From NCBI GenBank assembly GCA_004794655.1, contig SMMW01000003.1, positions 16,995,001 to 17,059,000 on the forward strand: a stretch of DNA of 64,000 bases, written 5' to 3'. The notes beneath the pieces were generated by a model, which saw nothing but the letters and a program-made list of their open reading frames with translations, searched no databases and was not told the origin of the DNA. The stretch comes from Marisa cornuarietis. Lineage: Eukaryota; Mollusca; Gastropoda; Architaenioglossa; Ampullariidae. A program made the position numbers and the translations under genes. This document shows, piece by piece, positions 11,162 to 24,357 of the stretch; position 1 is the stretch's first letter, and each line of letters begins with the position of its first letter.

Positions 11162-14100
11162 TCAAACCTGTAACGGAGATGAGTTCCGTCAGCATGTTTC
11201 TGATGTCCTCAAGCCGAGGTCGACGAGAAGGATTGAAAGCTGTGCACTTTCTGATGACTTCATAAACATTATCGGGAATACATGGCCAGTGGACGAGTGT
11301 TACACTGTCCTCAACCGTGAGCATCTGTAACAGACAGGAAGGAACAGATGCTGTGACCTAAAATAGTGCTCGTGTTGGGTTAGCAACACCATTTGGTATG
11401 TAAGCAACACTACAGACGGGGGAAAATATCGATTTCGAAGAAGAAAATCCATAGTTCCTTGAGGTAATCTCGAGCATCACGGTTCGTTACCGAGCCGGTT
11501 GTTCGCTACCAGAGAACGTATATGGTCAGTTTAACGATAAATACCTTATTGGCCATGAAAACAGCAACAGTTTATCGCTGGACGTGCATCCCTTGATAAT
11601 CAAAGATACTAAAGTATCTACTTTAAAAATAACATACTAGAAAAACATCTAAACAATGCAAAATACAAACGGGAGTAGAAAATCTAGATAAAAGGACAGA
11701 GAGAGGGACAAAACAGTCAAACATTTGAAGTGTTTGAGTGTAATTGATCAAAGACGCTAAATCAGATGGACCACCATCTCTCTACGCGCATGCGCTAGAC
11801 TGAAGTATCCACTCGTGTTTTTCGGTTTTCCCTAAGGCAGTGCGTCACTGAGCTACAATCTATATTAATTTTGCGCTATCTTAGCGATTTTACACGTTTG
11901 ATTGCATGCAACGGTTAACACAAAGCCTTATCATTTCTATCCCCCCCACCCCACCATACAAAAACCAAACAAGACTTATTTCGCTTACAAGATTTTTCCA
12001 AAAATGTTACTCGGTACCTCTGTACAGTCAAAATTATCAGCAACATCTCACACAAGCAGAAACGCAATACAGGGCCACAAAATCTTTTATAGAGAGAGAC
12101 AGGGGTGACAAATCTTTTTAACTTTCTCTCTTTCTTCCCTCCTGTCAGTGTGAAAAAAAAGGAAGAACGAAAGATGTGTGTTCCAGCAACGAACTGTTTT
12201 CAGTGCCAGACCCGCAACACTCATTTAGTTGCCACCACTTAAAATACTTGTTTAATTTGTGAAATTCATATTACAGGGGAAATCAATAAACTTATAAAAC
12301 AATCAAATATAAACACTAAAGATATAAAATAATATAATGAGTAATCAAATATTTAAGAGTATAAAGATATTTTAAATATAACATTTAATTAACACTCAAG
12401 GAGTAAAATAAAACTACATCAAAATAGCGCTTTTTTATTTTCGGTACGAAACTGGTGTCGTCAAACTGTTATCACGGATTCAATAGACGTTGAGAAATGG
12501 ATGAAATGTGGATACTGCAGCATTAATATGAACTAAACTCAGTAGTGGATCCAGCGATACCGTTAAAAGAAATATTCACAACCGAACCTGAAGGCTAGTC
12601 TACTGACAAACCTATCTGAAAAGATATTTCAAAATACTATAACACATCACTCTCAATATAAGTAACTACGAAACTTTTTTTATTGCTCTCTATTAAAATA
12701 AATAGATGTATCAAATTATAATTAGAGTGAATTTTTTTTAAACAAGAAATGCCATTCTTCTGCATAGTACAACAGAGAAAGTGAAAGTTGCATGCGGACA
12801 ACATTTCCAGACAGCAGACTAGAGACCTGTCAACATTACTCCACTGAGAGTGCGTGGAGTCCGCTATACATCTGTTTCTACAGTCTTTTAATTAATATTC
12901 ACCTGTGTGAGAGTTTCAACTGTGGTCTTCTGATAGCTGCTGAAGGGCTCAAAGCCATGTGTCCACAGCTCGTACATAACACAACCCAGCGAGTACACCA
13001 TAGACTTGCAGCTGTATTCTCCCTTCACCAGCCCTTCAGGCGCCGTCCACAGGACTGGGACTGGACCCTGTTCGGCGACTGTGGGAAATAATTTCGCTTA
13101 GTTAAAACATGTGGCATTGAAAAGATGGCTTAGCAATTGGTTCACAAGTTTCATCGTTGTGCTGTGTGCTTCGTGCTTTCACATATACATTGGTATTTCT
13201 GGGAAAACCAAGAGATTATTTTTAGACTCTTGCACTTTCGCTAACATTCGCATGCACACCCATGCGTGTATGAATGTAAATGTTGGGGTAGAGAGCAGTT
13301 GTAGACTGAAACAAGGTGGGAAACTCTTCTTGTCTCATATCAGTTTCAGTTTGAGAAACAAATTAAAGGACTGATAGGTAGATGGATGGGTAGAGATGGA
13401 AAGGGAGGGTATGGAAAGGGAGAAAGAGTAAACATATTAAAAGGGGTCACTGTCAACTTCAAGTCTTAATAAAGAAATGGAGAAAGCTATCAAGAAGCAA
13501 AACCAGGCTCTGTGCATCGTTGTCCTTAGACTACACAGGACGTTATATCATAATGTTCGCTTTTTATGTCTTTTGTAATCTCGTTTGTAAAGCGCATTGA
13601 GCTCGCTAACCCGTGACAAGGGAAGAGAGGGTGGTGTCTTACGTCGAACCAGTCAACCAGGACCTGGTGCTACATCACGCAAAAGCCGGTTGTAACAGGT
13701 ACCATATGCATTAAAAGACAGTGTACCCGAGATGGGATCTGAACCAAGGACTGATAATCCACACTGTTTTGGTGATAAGCGCTAATTTCCGCGACACTGG
13801 ACTGCCCTACCCAGTAAAGAAGCGTGCCATTTACTACTATTGCTACTAAAAATAATATGATTTCACCTGTCATTATTGTTTCGCTGTTCTGACCAGATCG
13901 GTACTGATGTGCCAAAGCTAGGTTTGCCAGCCTGATCGTGAATTCGTCAGAAGCCAGAACTTCGATCAGTTCTCCCGCCTTTCCGCCCCTCCTTCGCCGC
14001 CCTGCGACGACCATGTCGTAGGCGGTGATGTCACGGCTGGCGATGTTATTGGAGTCGAGGAACTCGAGGGCGCTAACGATGTCCAGCGAGACACGGCAGA

Positions 14101-16084
14101 GGGTGGGCGTGTCGAGCCAGCGCTGTCCCATGCGATGGCTCAGAAGGTGATCCAGCAGGCGCTGCCCTTTGACCTGCTCCGTGACGTAGAAAGGGAAAGG
14201 ATTGACCTGATAGGCTAGCAGCTGAACGATGTGGGGACTGGGCGAAAGCTGTAGCAGCATCTCTAAATGGCGAATCTGACCACCAAGCGATATCTTCTTC
14301 AAGCATTTTCTCGAGTCCTCCACGAGGCAGTCTTTAGTGTGAACCAGTACGGACCCTTCCACGGACCCTTCCCTCATCCGTCCTATAAATCTATGCCAGC
14401 CGCAGGTTTTCCCCGTGACCTCACCTTCTTGACCCTCGTCGTTTTCCTGTGTCGTGTAGAGGTCCGAGATGTGGAGGTCGGCAATTCTCAGTTTGTCATT
14501 CAAATACTTGTTATAGAAAAGCAGGAGGCTTGAAAAGGAGAGAATATCGGCGCTGCTTATGGTCTTCTTTACGCTGCATGATTCGTGGAAGAGTAAGCTG
14601 CCCAGATCCCCCGCCGACACCTCCACACTCCCAGAGGGACGCGCCAGACATTTTGACGCCACCGCAACCGTTATTTCTGCCGCTAACTTAGCGTGATCAG
14701 ACAGGTCACTGCCAGCTTCAAATCTTACTACAAAAAAAAAAAATCTTTCTCAGAAGAATACGTGCATAGGTGAAGCTAGTCGTATCAATAACTTTTCGCT
14801 TACTCAATTTATTAATCTGTCTCGCTACAACAAACACACGAGTAACAATTTTTTAATAGAAATATAAATAAAAAGAATTTGTTTCCTATACTAACAGTTA
14901 ATATAATATCAATATAGAACATGTTAACTACGCCAGTATGAAACATACTTTATAATATAAAAAGGTTGGTTCAATAACTATTGTCTCTAATAGTCGCTGG
15001 GAGTTTCTTCTGCCCACCTGTTGCAAATGTGGTGTTGAGCAAAATCACGAGCCCTCGTAGAATCATGAAGTCGAGCACTGCATTGTCCTCGGGACTCAGC
15101 TGGTATTTTCCGGCGGTGGGTAGGGTCTGGTACAGTTCACGCAGTTCCTCCAACAGTTCCCAGCCTCGCTTGCCCCACCCTTCTTGCGAAGCCTGTAGAC
15201 AAGATCCTCTACGAGTCAATCATTATTGCACTCTGCTTTTAACTCACACATACTTTATCCAGGTCAAACAATAGCTGAGATACTTTTAAAGTAGCATTAG
15301 ACTAAACATCTATGTATCCACCAAGCAAATTGTGATTTAACAGATACCTATAGAACAGTTCAATGTGCCAGCATCTTTCGCCAGGTTTCAAGAGTCCTCC
15401 TGCTCCCAACACACGTCTTGTATTCTTGTGTCTTCTACAGAGTCCAGCCCTGTGTCTAGCTTTGCTTGAACTTGCTCGAGCATAGTGTCACTGTCGGTTA
15501 GCTTTCTATTTAAAGTCCCTTGACTCGTGTTGTCGGGAGAGACAAAAATTGAACTAACGCAACGGCTGAGAAAATTTACTGACAAGATGTGTCCACGACA
15601 TGCACAGAAAAAACTACAAAGGCCAAAGATTAATTTAGCTTGCAGTAGCGTAGTGCTTAGAACCTCCTCACGTGTAATAGCTTATTGCTTGCTCACTTAC
15701 TTCATTCAAAAGCTGAAAAATATGAGACATTTGTTCGCAAAAATGTTTCCGAGCGAACTCTTGCGGTCTCTTTATTCCTTCCAATCCAAACAGTGAAAGT
15801 CTTTTTTTGCGAGCCTCAAAATGGTCGTAGAAGGAGAGTACAGCTTTGAGTATTTCTTGTCTGGATCCTGCTTGCTTTTTTACGTCTCTGTGCGTGAGCA
15901 TGAAGGTCTTGCACTCACTTCCTGATGCTGGTGAGTCACTCTTAGTTAGCAGTGCTGAGGTACACATCATGTGGAGATTGACATACACTCGCATGTCATG
16001 CTCATCATTATTCGGCTGGAGGAGGACACTCTTAGTCATCTGTGCTACTGACAGCAGCACGGTTTTGATGTTGGACTTGTCTCT

Positions 16085-16131
<47 letters not shown>

Positions 16132-18262
16132 ACACACACACACAAACACACACACTTTTCAGTATATAAAATGCACCTCAGAACTTCTGATGAACAAAAG
16201 CCTTCACTAGACAAACATAAAAGCATTGGACTGAATAGCACACCTTGGATTGTAGTTACTATACCATTTTACATTGTTTAATTTCTGCGTTCCTAGTACC
16301 AAACACACATGCGCTGCTTGCATACTAAGCAAATAGAGTATGGCGACGCTGATCGAGTGTGTTAGAATAACCTAGACGTCTAGGCTCCGGATTGCAGTAT
16401 AGCTAATTAATATACGTAAGTAAAGTACACATTAATTACAAAGAACCATTGATTTGAACGGAAGGTTGTTGTCCCGAAGTTGGGAACGCTGGGGGTGGTA
16501 TGCAACATTATAACGGATCCAGCTTTCCAGGTAGGGAGTATCGCACCTGTAGTCAGACAGGAGAAGTAGTCCTTCCAGACGAGCAGCCGCGTCTTGACGC
16601 ACGGCCGGAAGTGAGGCAGGTAAGGCAGCCGCGATAGCGCAGAGGTCTTTCTCGTACCCCAGTTTCGGCAGAATCTCTGTGAGAAGAAGCTGGCGGGTGG
16701 TCCACGGGTCACGTGGTGTTGCACTGGACAGACGCTCCAGCTGCTTGCTCAGCTCCTCCTGCAGGGTTCGCCTGAACTGGGGAACTGCAACAGTGCACGT
16801 GGTGCAGAACCGATGTAAAGTGCTGATGAATACCTTTCTTTGGACCACAACAGCTGAGCTGAAAGAAATCTATCTTTCCTCTACCTCTATTATTCATTCA
16901 CTCTCTTTCTTTCTCTCTCTTTCTCTCGCATGTACACATGCACGCACGCGCGCGCACACACACACACACACATATCACTAAAACTGTACATGCCTGTGTG
17001 TTTCTTTTTGTATGTGCATGATCATTTTGCCTGTACACTCGTATTCGCGTGGGCTTAGGTTATATTTTGTTCCATGATTGTTTGCTCTAGAACGGGATTA
17101 TGCATAGAGAGCTTCCTCTTTCAAGCGTAATATAAATGGGAATTGCTGATACTATGAATACCGCTATGTAGTACAATGTACCTGGGACATTCACCAAGGT
17201 ATTGAAGACCCGAATTCCTCGGATGACAGGTGATTTGACCGGAGCCAAGGTTACCACGTCGACAAAGCCTACAAAATCGGCTCTCGCACGATTATTCACA
17301 AAGATCATTACACTTTCTTGCTGCATTCTTTCGCCTTTGGTGGTAAATGGTAGTGCTGTGACGACGACTTTCTAAGAGAAAAAATGTAATTAGTCTAATG
17401 GTTTATCAGAGTAATCTCGTCTTACTCGAAAAAGTAAATGCAGATACAAATCAATCAAACCACACACACATATGTATATATTTATATATTTATATATTAA
17501 CAATTGTACTAAAAAAAATGTATATGCAAGATTTTTGGAATCAATGACAGATTTTAAGAAATGCGAGCACCGCTTTACATTATCAGTTACAGTAGTTTAC
17601 AGCTAGGCTTGTAGGCTGGTATGCTTAGTAGCAAATAATAGAACATAACACGTTTAACAGCACATTATAATGATGTCACACTATAAAAAAGAAGGTAATG
17701 AAGGGAGATCGAGGAGTCGAAGCCTATGAACAGGTGTCACATTTAGAGAAAACTACGTGAGCCCTGAGACGAAATCCGAGCCCAAGTCTTCATGGCAAAC
17801 AAACGTCTAACCCTCTACCCTCTCCCCCCCCCCCTATTTCAGTCATCCACCGTCTGCAATCAATACAGACCAGTGTGGATATTGAGCTTACGTGAAGGAA
17901 GTAAATACGCCATACGCACGCTACACATGTGTAATCTTCTTATATTATCGATGATTTTATTCTCTTAATTCTATATCAAACAGACCAAGGCATGCTCAAA
18001 CTGGGAAATAACTGTACAGACAACAGTGATCGGCAATAGTGGTAATCTACTTACGAGTCAGGAACGTCCAAAGTTTGTGTCTGTATGAGCCAGCCTATTC
18101 GTTCACCTGTTGATGTCTATGATCAGACACCTATATCCCTTACAGAGGGAATAACGAAATGACGATAGCTCGTGTTCTTTCCAGTCAGCTCAGGATATTT
18201 CTGGGTTTTACCAGTGCCAAAACGTGTACAGGTCCCACCAACCTTTAAAAAGCTAACCTCAC
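4378..18262 (-). CDS. Tandem tyrosine-kinase-like pseudokinase protein (unnamed; 5' end unresolved)
   Basis: Sixteen minus-strand exons join with matching phases: 18144-18262, 17182-17371, 16547-16784, 15701-16082, 15018-15192, 13867-14727, 12903-13078, 11168-11324, 10709-10800, 10464-10503, 10244-10368, 6163-6333, 5680-5889, 5120-5208, 4696-4861, 4378-4656. Together they give about 1156 residues ending in SLYVNE-stop. The first ~480 residues are a mixed and then helical region I do not recognise. Two kinase-like domains follow, separated by a basic linker (exon 10709-10800, with RRRRHVPER). Each domain keeps an APE motif (WTAPEG; WLAPEV) and the late conserved Arg (NPSRRP; EPSERP). Domain 1 has SRD for HRD and NLA for DFG; domain 2 has LRD and RIG. 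The catalytic Asn is Asp and Tyr respectively. Phosphotransfer is therefore unlikely, and a scaffold or allosteric signalling role is inference. The first listed exon needs one upstream base, so a start exon lies further 5'. Confidence 0.82.
5929..5973. repeat. (CA)n microsatellite beside a pseudokinase-gene acceptor
   Basis: Pure CA/TG repeat. On the transcribed minus strand it is (UG)n, ending about 40 bases upstream of the 3' splice site of exon 5680-5889. Confidence 0.95.
7396..7527 (-). repeat. 66-bp tandem duplication inside the old RTE
   Basis: Two adjacent 66-base units (7396-7461 and 7462-7527) differ at only a few positions. Each encodes on the minus strand a version of QMGAFF.MTVSI.Q.C.LSPI, the RT stretch before the catalytic motif. 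The duplication is in frame (22 codons). Confidence 0.85.
8603..9315 (+). mobile_element. 5'-truncated non-LTR LINE with (ATTG)n tail, nested in the old RTE
   Basis: Plus-strand peptide blocks run LTYLGSKMS, then after a frameshift NVISTLLYGSESW, CLRRILNI, RRRWRWIGHVLR, RKRGRPKETWRRTVE, and WRALVEALCATSTKRID-stop. These are typical of the C-terminal end of non-LTR reverse transcriptases. The ORF stop is followed at once by an ATTG/GATT microsatellite tail at 9270-9315, as expected for target-primed insertion. It differs in sequence from the host RTE element, so it is a separate family. Clade assignment beyond non-LTR is uncertain. Confidence 0.85.
10876..10914. repeat. (GTT)n microsatellite
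   Basis: Trinucleotide run, possibly the tail of a decayed SINE of the type seen at 277-715. It lies in the intron between exons 11168-11324 and 10709-10800. Confidence 0.9.
11080..11163. repeat. (TTTC)n microsatellite adjoining a splice donor
   Basis: About 21 tetranucleotide units. On the transcribed minus strand it is (GAAA)n, starting within a few bases of the donor of exon 11168-11324 (TTACAG|gtttgaaag). Confidence 0.95.
11168..14727 (-). other. Pseudokinase domain 1 (exons 13867-14727, 12903-13078, 11168-11324)
   Basis: The glycine-loop-like IGRMREGSVEG begins near 14383. A beta-3 lysine candidate lies in CLKKI near 14299, and a helix-C glutamate candidate in RHLEML follows. The catalytic loop reads ASRDITAYDM with SRD at 14030-14038: His is Ser, and the metal-binding Asn is Asp. 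The DFG position is NLA at 13916-13924. The next exon gives LWTAPEGL and then CKSMVYSLG, where the normally invariant helix-F Asp is Met. The third exon closes the C-lobe with FNPSRRPRLEDI. The fold is tyrosine-kinase-like, and three of the metal-binding or structural acids or amides are lost. Confidence 0.8.
13555..13805 (-). mobile_element. SINE-like repeat in pseudokinase intron
   Basis: The minus strand has a tRNA-like head with the B box GGTTCAGATCCC (plus 13734-13745). At the far end the block 'tttgtaaagcgcattgagc' at 13579-13597 resembles the 3' end seen at 51150. It is possibly two overlapping repeats. It lies in the intron between exons 13867-14727 and 12903-13078. Confidence 0.5.
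16089..16155. repeat. (CA)n microsatellite abutting a splice acceptor
   Basis: On the transcribed strand this is a (UG)n run of about 65 bases that ends directly in 'ttacag', the acceptor of exon 15701-16082. There is no separate polypyrimidine tract. Confidence 0.95.
17700..17830 (-). mobile_element. Decayed SINE fragment
   Basis: Contains 'gaacaggtgtcacat' followed by 'gagccctgagacgaaatccgag', the same order as in the SINE at 483-715, but truncated. It lies upstream of exon 17182-17371 in an intron. Confidence 0.55.
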
Positions 18263-18408
18263 CTGTGAATAAGAATGTGAAGTTATTTGAAAACGATCTT
18301 GCGAACAGAGATAACAAGACACACTTCCTTGTTCGTCCGCCTTGCAGGGGTAGGTAGGTAGGTAAGGATTGACGGTCTAGAAGTAGATATAGCGTCTATC
18401 AAGATGTC

Positions 18409-18426
18409 AAGCAAAAGCTTTTGCTT
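18409..18426. repeat. 18-bp perfect palindrome
   Basis: aagcaaaagcttttgctt reads the same on both strands. It lies in the 5' intron region of the pseudokinase gene. No function is assigned. Confidence 0.9.
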
Positions 18427-19138
18427 AGTCATCATTGCTTACTTCCAGAACAAACCTCGAGAAAATGTTTAGCTGATGTGTTTTGGGGAGAGGATGAAAG
18501 ATAAATGACACATGGTTTTTTCGAGTAAATCACTCAAAGTATTTGCATTACACTAAAGTAGCAGAGGTGGTATTGAACGACATGCTGAGTTTAAGGTCTA
18601 CGGCAATGGATAACTTTTTTCGATCATTTGAATTGTATAAGATACTGTTCCTTTCCTCCCGATATGTTCCCAACATACAAATATCTCCATGCTCAGAAAG
18701 TTGTGAAAATCATGATCATATACTAATAAACATACTTTCCTAACTCTTAAGATTACTGTATGCCTGATAACATAAGCGTTTCTAAGCATATATGTCTTTC
18801 GTTCTTTACCTTTTTTTTGTACATTCTGATGACGTTCACAATCGTCGAAGGGTGGTTATTTACCAAGAAGTAAATACCATCTTGTACAGAGTTCAGTTAA
18901 TTTATTTTAAAAATGTACCTTTCTAGTCCTTTGTAGCAAGAGTAATGAAAACATTATTAACCACCGAGACTCATAAAAGCGAGCAGAAAGATATATCTAC
19001 CTGCCCTTAGCCTGAAAGACTGAATGACTTAATTGTTCCCTACAGCTATGAAGTTTTGACGGCTACGACAAGGCGGCAGGATTTTTTAGATGATTCGTGA
19101 TGAGAACTGTTCAGTGAGGAATCTTGAGAGGCTCTTAC

Positions 19139-19228
19139 GGGTTTCTGGAGGCAATAATGAGAGAAACCCAGATATGTGGCCACTAACTCATGTTGTGCAT
19201 GCGTACTTCTGCAAGCATTATCCGCCAT
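19139..19228 (-). CDS. Candidate first coding exon of the pseudokinase gene
   Basis: On the minus strand, aaacATGGCGG is a good start context. It opens 30 codons (MADNACRSTHAQHE...CLQKP) ending at a donor-like CCC|gtaaga. It is the only well-placed ATG between the pseudokinase exons and NEDD8. It cannot be joined directly to exon 18144-18262: this exon ends in phase 0, while that one needs one leftover base. At least one more exon, or a different first exon, is required. The peptide is not recognised. Confidence 0.35.
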
Positions 19229-19624
19229 GTTTAAGCTACGGATCTTTGTTTAATGTACGTTCCTGGTTTTAGCTAGTCTTCCTCGAAGGTGTGGCTATCA
19301 CATAGACTACAGACTAGGAACATACGCCTTCGTATTTGGCAGTTGATCGAGATATCGAGAAGAAATGACCATAATGCGCGATCGAAGTAGGAGACATATG
19401 TGCCGCCGAAATAACAGTCGGAGAGGACACAATGACAGCTAAGCCACCGGCTTTATATATACTGTATCACACGGGACTATTGTATAACCTTATTTTCTAG
19501 CAGCTCATGGGTGTGTGTGTGTGTGTGTGAGAGTGAGTGAGGGGGTGGGTGGTCAATCGATCATTTAATTCTCTTCAAGACCACTCCGTCTCATTTGTTT
19601 CATCGATTATCGATTCATCTTTTG

Positions 19625-19745
19625 GGCTGGGGACGGTTTGACTTTTCGATCTTGGGAAGAAATATATAGTCTTGCCTGGAACGAAATGGACATAGCTGGG
19701 ACGAACTGACTTTTGCTGAGGGCGAAATGGTCTTGGGGGAAAATG
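19625..19745. repeat. Degenerate short tandem repeat
   Basis: Variants of a 'gggacgaaatggac' unit recur every 20 bases or so, for example ggaacgaaatggac, gggacgaactgac, gggcgaaatggtc and gggggaaaatgac. The open reading through it on both strands is a by-product of the repeat. Confidence 0.6.
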
Positions 19746-20309
19746 ACCGCGGTGACTGTCGAGGATGTTTGCCAAATGAAGCACTTTGAATGCATATGTT
19801 CGATAGTTTTAAAGAAATGTACGTGGCTTATAGACCTCCTAGCTACTTTTAGATTTAGTCTTAATCTGAAAAGACTTTTTTGTACGACGAAACATTCAAA
19901 CATTTAAACGAATGTGTTTTTGTACCAGTCAAGTGGGAACAAGCATATTGTTGGAAATGTGACTGCGATAGGGCGAGAGACAAATGTCACGAATCCCTTT
20001 CATAACCAAATGAGTGTTGTCGGTTCTTTCAGTGCGGACCACATATGACTATTTTATTTTGATTGTACAAATTCGAAAACTGCCTTGGTTTGTAATAGCT
20101 GTGTTACACACACAGTTTACCTAAATACAGTACTGTCAAAGTGCCCGTAATCTGCGTCTGTCGTCTGCTCGAGATGCAATCAAACAACATCCGGTGGTAA
20201 AAGCTGTTTTCTTCCAATGAGCGCGAGTTCCATTATTTGCGCAGGACAGCGGAAGTTCCTAGGCTAAAGGCCTCAAAGTCTCGACCAGTAGTGGGGAAAA
20301 GGCTTCAAA

Positions 20310-22773
<2,464 letters not shown>

Positions 22774-24357
22774 TTTTTCAGACTTTAAAGGACATGGGAC
22801 TTTTTATTTATGCTGCTCAGCCGACAGAATACCCTTTTTAACAGCTGCGTTCAGAATCCTTTTGAGATGTTACTGGAAAGAATTATTTGGCCATTGTCAT
22901 GTCACCCAGGCTACTGCATTCTGATTTTTTTCTGATGCAATATGCATCATTTGCTATCTAAAATGTCAGGCATTTCACAAAATGAAAAGTTATTTTGTCC
23001 AGAAAATGAGAACTTAAACATCTTTTTTTTTCAAGAGCCTGCATTACATAAAATTCTTTATTGCTTATAAGCCAGATAGGAAAAGGTTTTGGAAATGTAC
23101 ATCTCGCCTTAAAAAAATTATGAAACTATAGGCATCTGGGATTAGTAATAACTTTGAGTAGCAATCAAATGTTGTACAGTTTTGTTCTTCGACAATTTAA
23201 ATGTGCACTTGTGAGTTTGATGCATTGTCCAGTACTTTGCTTTCATTGCAATTTGTTGCTATGACCTTGAAGACATTAAAACTTGAGACACTGGTTTTAG
23301 ATATTAAGTGCAAGCAGTTGTGGTGATCTTGAGGGATTATGTGGCATCTAGTGTCATTACCATATTTGCTACATAGGTGACACTTGATTTATTAAAGAAA
23401 ACCTGGTGCAAATGGACATGAGGAAGACATTCCCCACTTACCCCTCGAAAAGCGGGTGTTTGCATCTGTTGTATCAAACAAAGCCGAGGCATATGCAGTA
23501 ATAGTTTTTTTTATTATAGAAATCAAATTTTTTCAGAGAAGAAATTTGTTTCAAAAGTATTGCTTTCTTTTAAGCCTTCATCCCAACACCATAAAATCCA
23601 CAGCACTTGCTGCAAACAGTATTAAAATGCTACCAATCAAAAACATTTTAAAGGACAATTTAAAAAAGCTAAATCCCTTGTAAAACATGGCCGCATCATA
23701 TGAATAAAGTGTGGTGCACAACAAAGTGCAAATATGCAAAAGTAACAAAATGTACATGTCAAGCTTGGCAAGTTAGAAGGGTGTAGCGGGTTTTGGGGAG
23801 GGAACAAAAAATGGTTAATAGGTAGATAAAGTATGTGATCTGATCTAGAAAACCGGATCCTCACATTTTGATGACTGACAGTAACTTTTGTGCTACCACC
23901 TCTAGTAGAAGTGTGAGATGACAATATTGTCCTGTTAAGGAAAATAAAACATTTGCAACAATTTTACATGTACAAATGGAAAAACCTTTGCATTCATTTA
24001 ATTGCATCTTTATAATATTAAATTTATTTTAAAACGCCATTTGCAACAGATTTCACAATAGTTGCTAGCACTGGCACTGTATGCAACCTTCCAATAGGTC
24101 CATGAGAACCATTTCTTTATTACATGGGTGATGGACAAGCATCAGTCATAGATATCCAAGTGCCCCAGTACCAGGAGTATTTTATGTCAGAAACATCTTA
24201 AAGAATCATTAACAGTCATCATCTGCAAAGCATGCATTACAATACCAAGTCAAGGGCTACACCACAGTTTAGACGTGAACAAAATACATTTAAATATTAT
24301 TTAATGATTAACATTCCTCTTGATTTTTAAGAATTTCTAAAAGTACCTGAACTCAAC
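22774..24357. other. Convergent 3' region of NEDD8 and APRT
   Basis: Contains the NEDD8 3' untranslated region from the left and the APRT 3' untranslated region from the right. The complement of AATAAA near 24025-24030 could serve APRT. No further exon is seen. Confidence 0.55.

Larger units (their letters stand above)
18263..20309. other. 5' region between the pseudokinase gene and NEDD8
   Basis: Holds the candidate start exon at 19139-19228 and a degenerate tandem repeat at 19625-19745. A further exon-like piece near 18815-18890 (minus) reads GIYFLVNNHPSTIV before a gtaaag donor. The two genes are transcribed away from each other, so promoters for both should lie between about 19230 and 20300. 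I cannot point to a convincing core promoter element. Confidence 0.4.

Noticed and set aside
12792..13091. Plus-strand 99-codon open frame
   Set aside because: It is the antisense of the real pseudokinase exon 12903-13078, which has clean splice sites, fitting phase and the WTAPEG motif.
4378..18262. JAK-family kinase (two C-terminal kinase domains, ~1150 residues)
   Set aside because: Size and domain order resemble JAK, but no FERM or SH2 motifs are visible and the last domain is inactive (LRD, RIG), unlike a JAK JH1.
18598..18900. Exon-like frame (GIYFLVNNHPSTIV, then gtaaag donor) upstream of the pseudokinase exons
   Set aside because: The peptide looks plausible, but the acceptor is weak and its phase does not join exon 18144-18262, so I did not add it to the gene.
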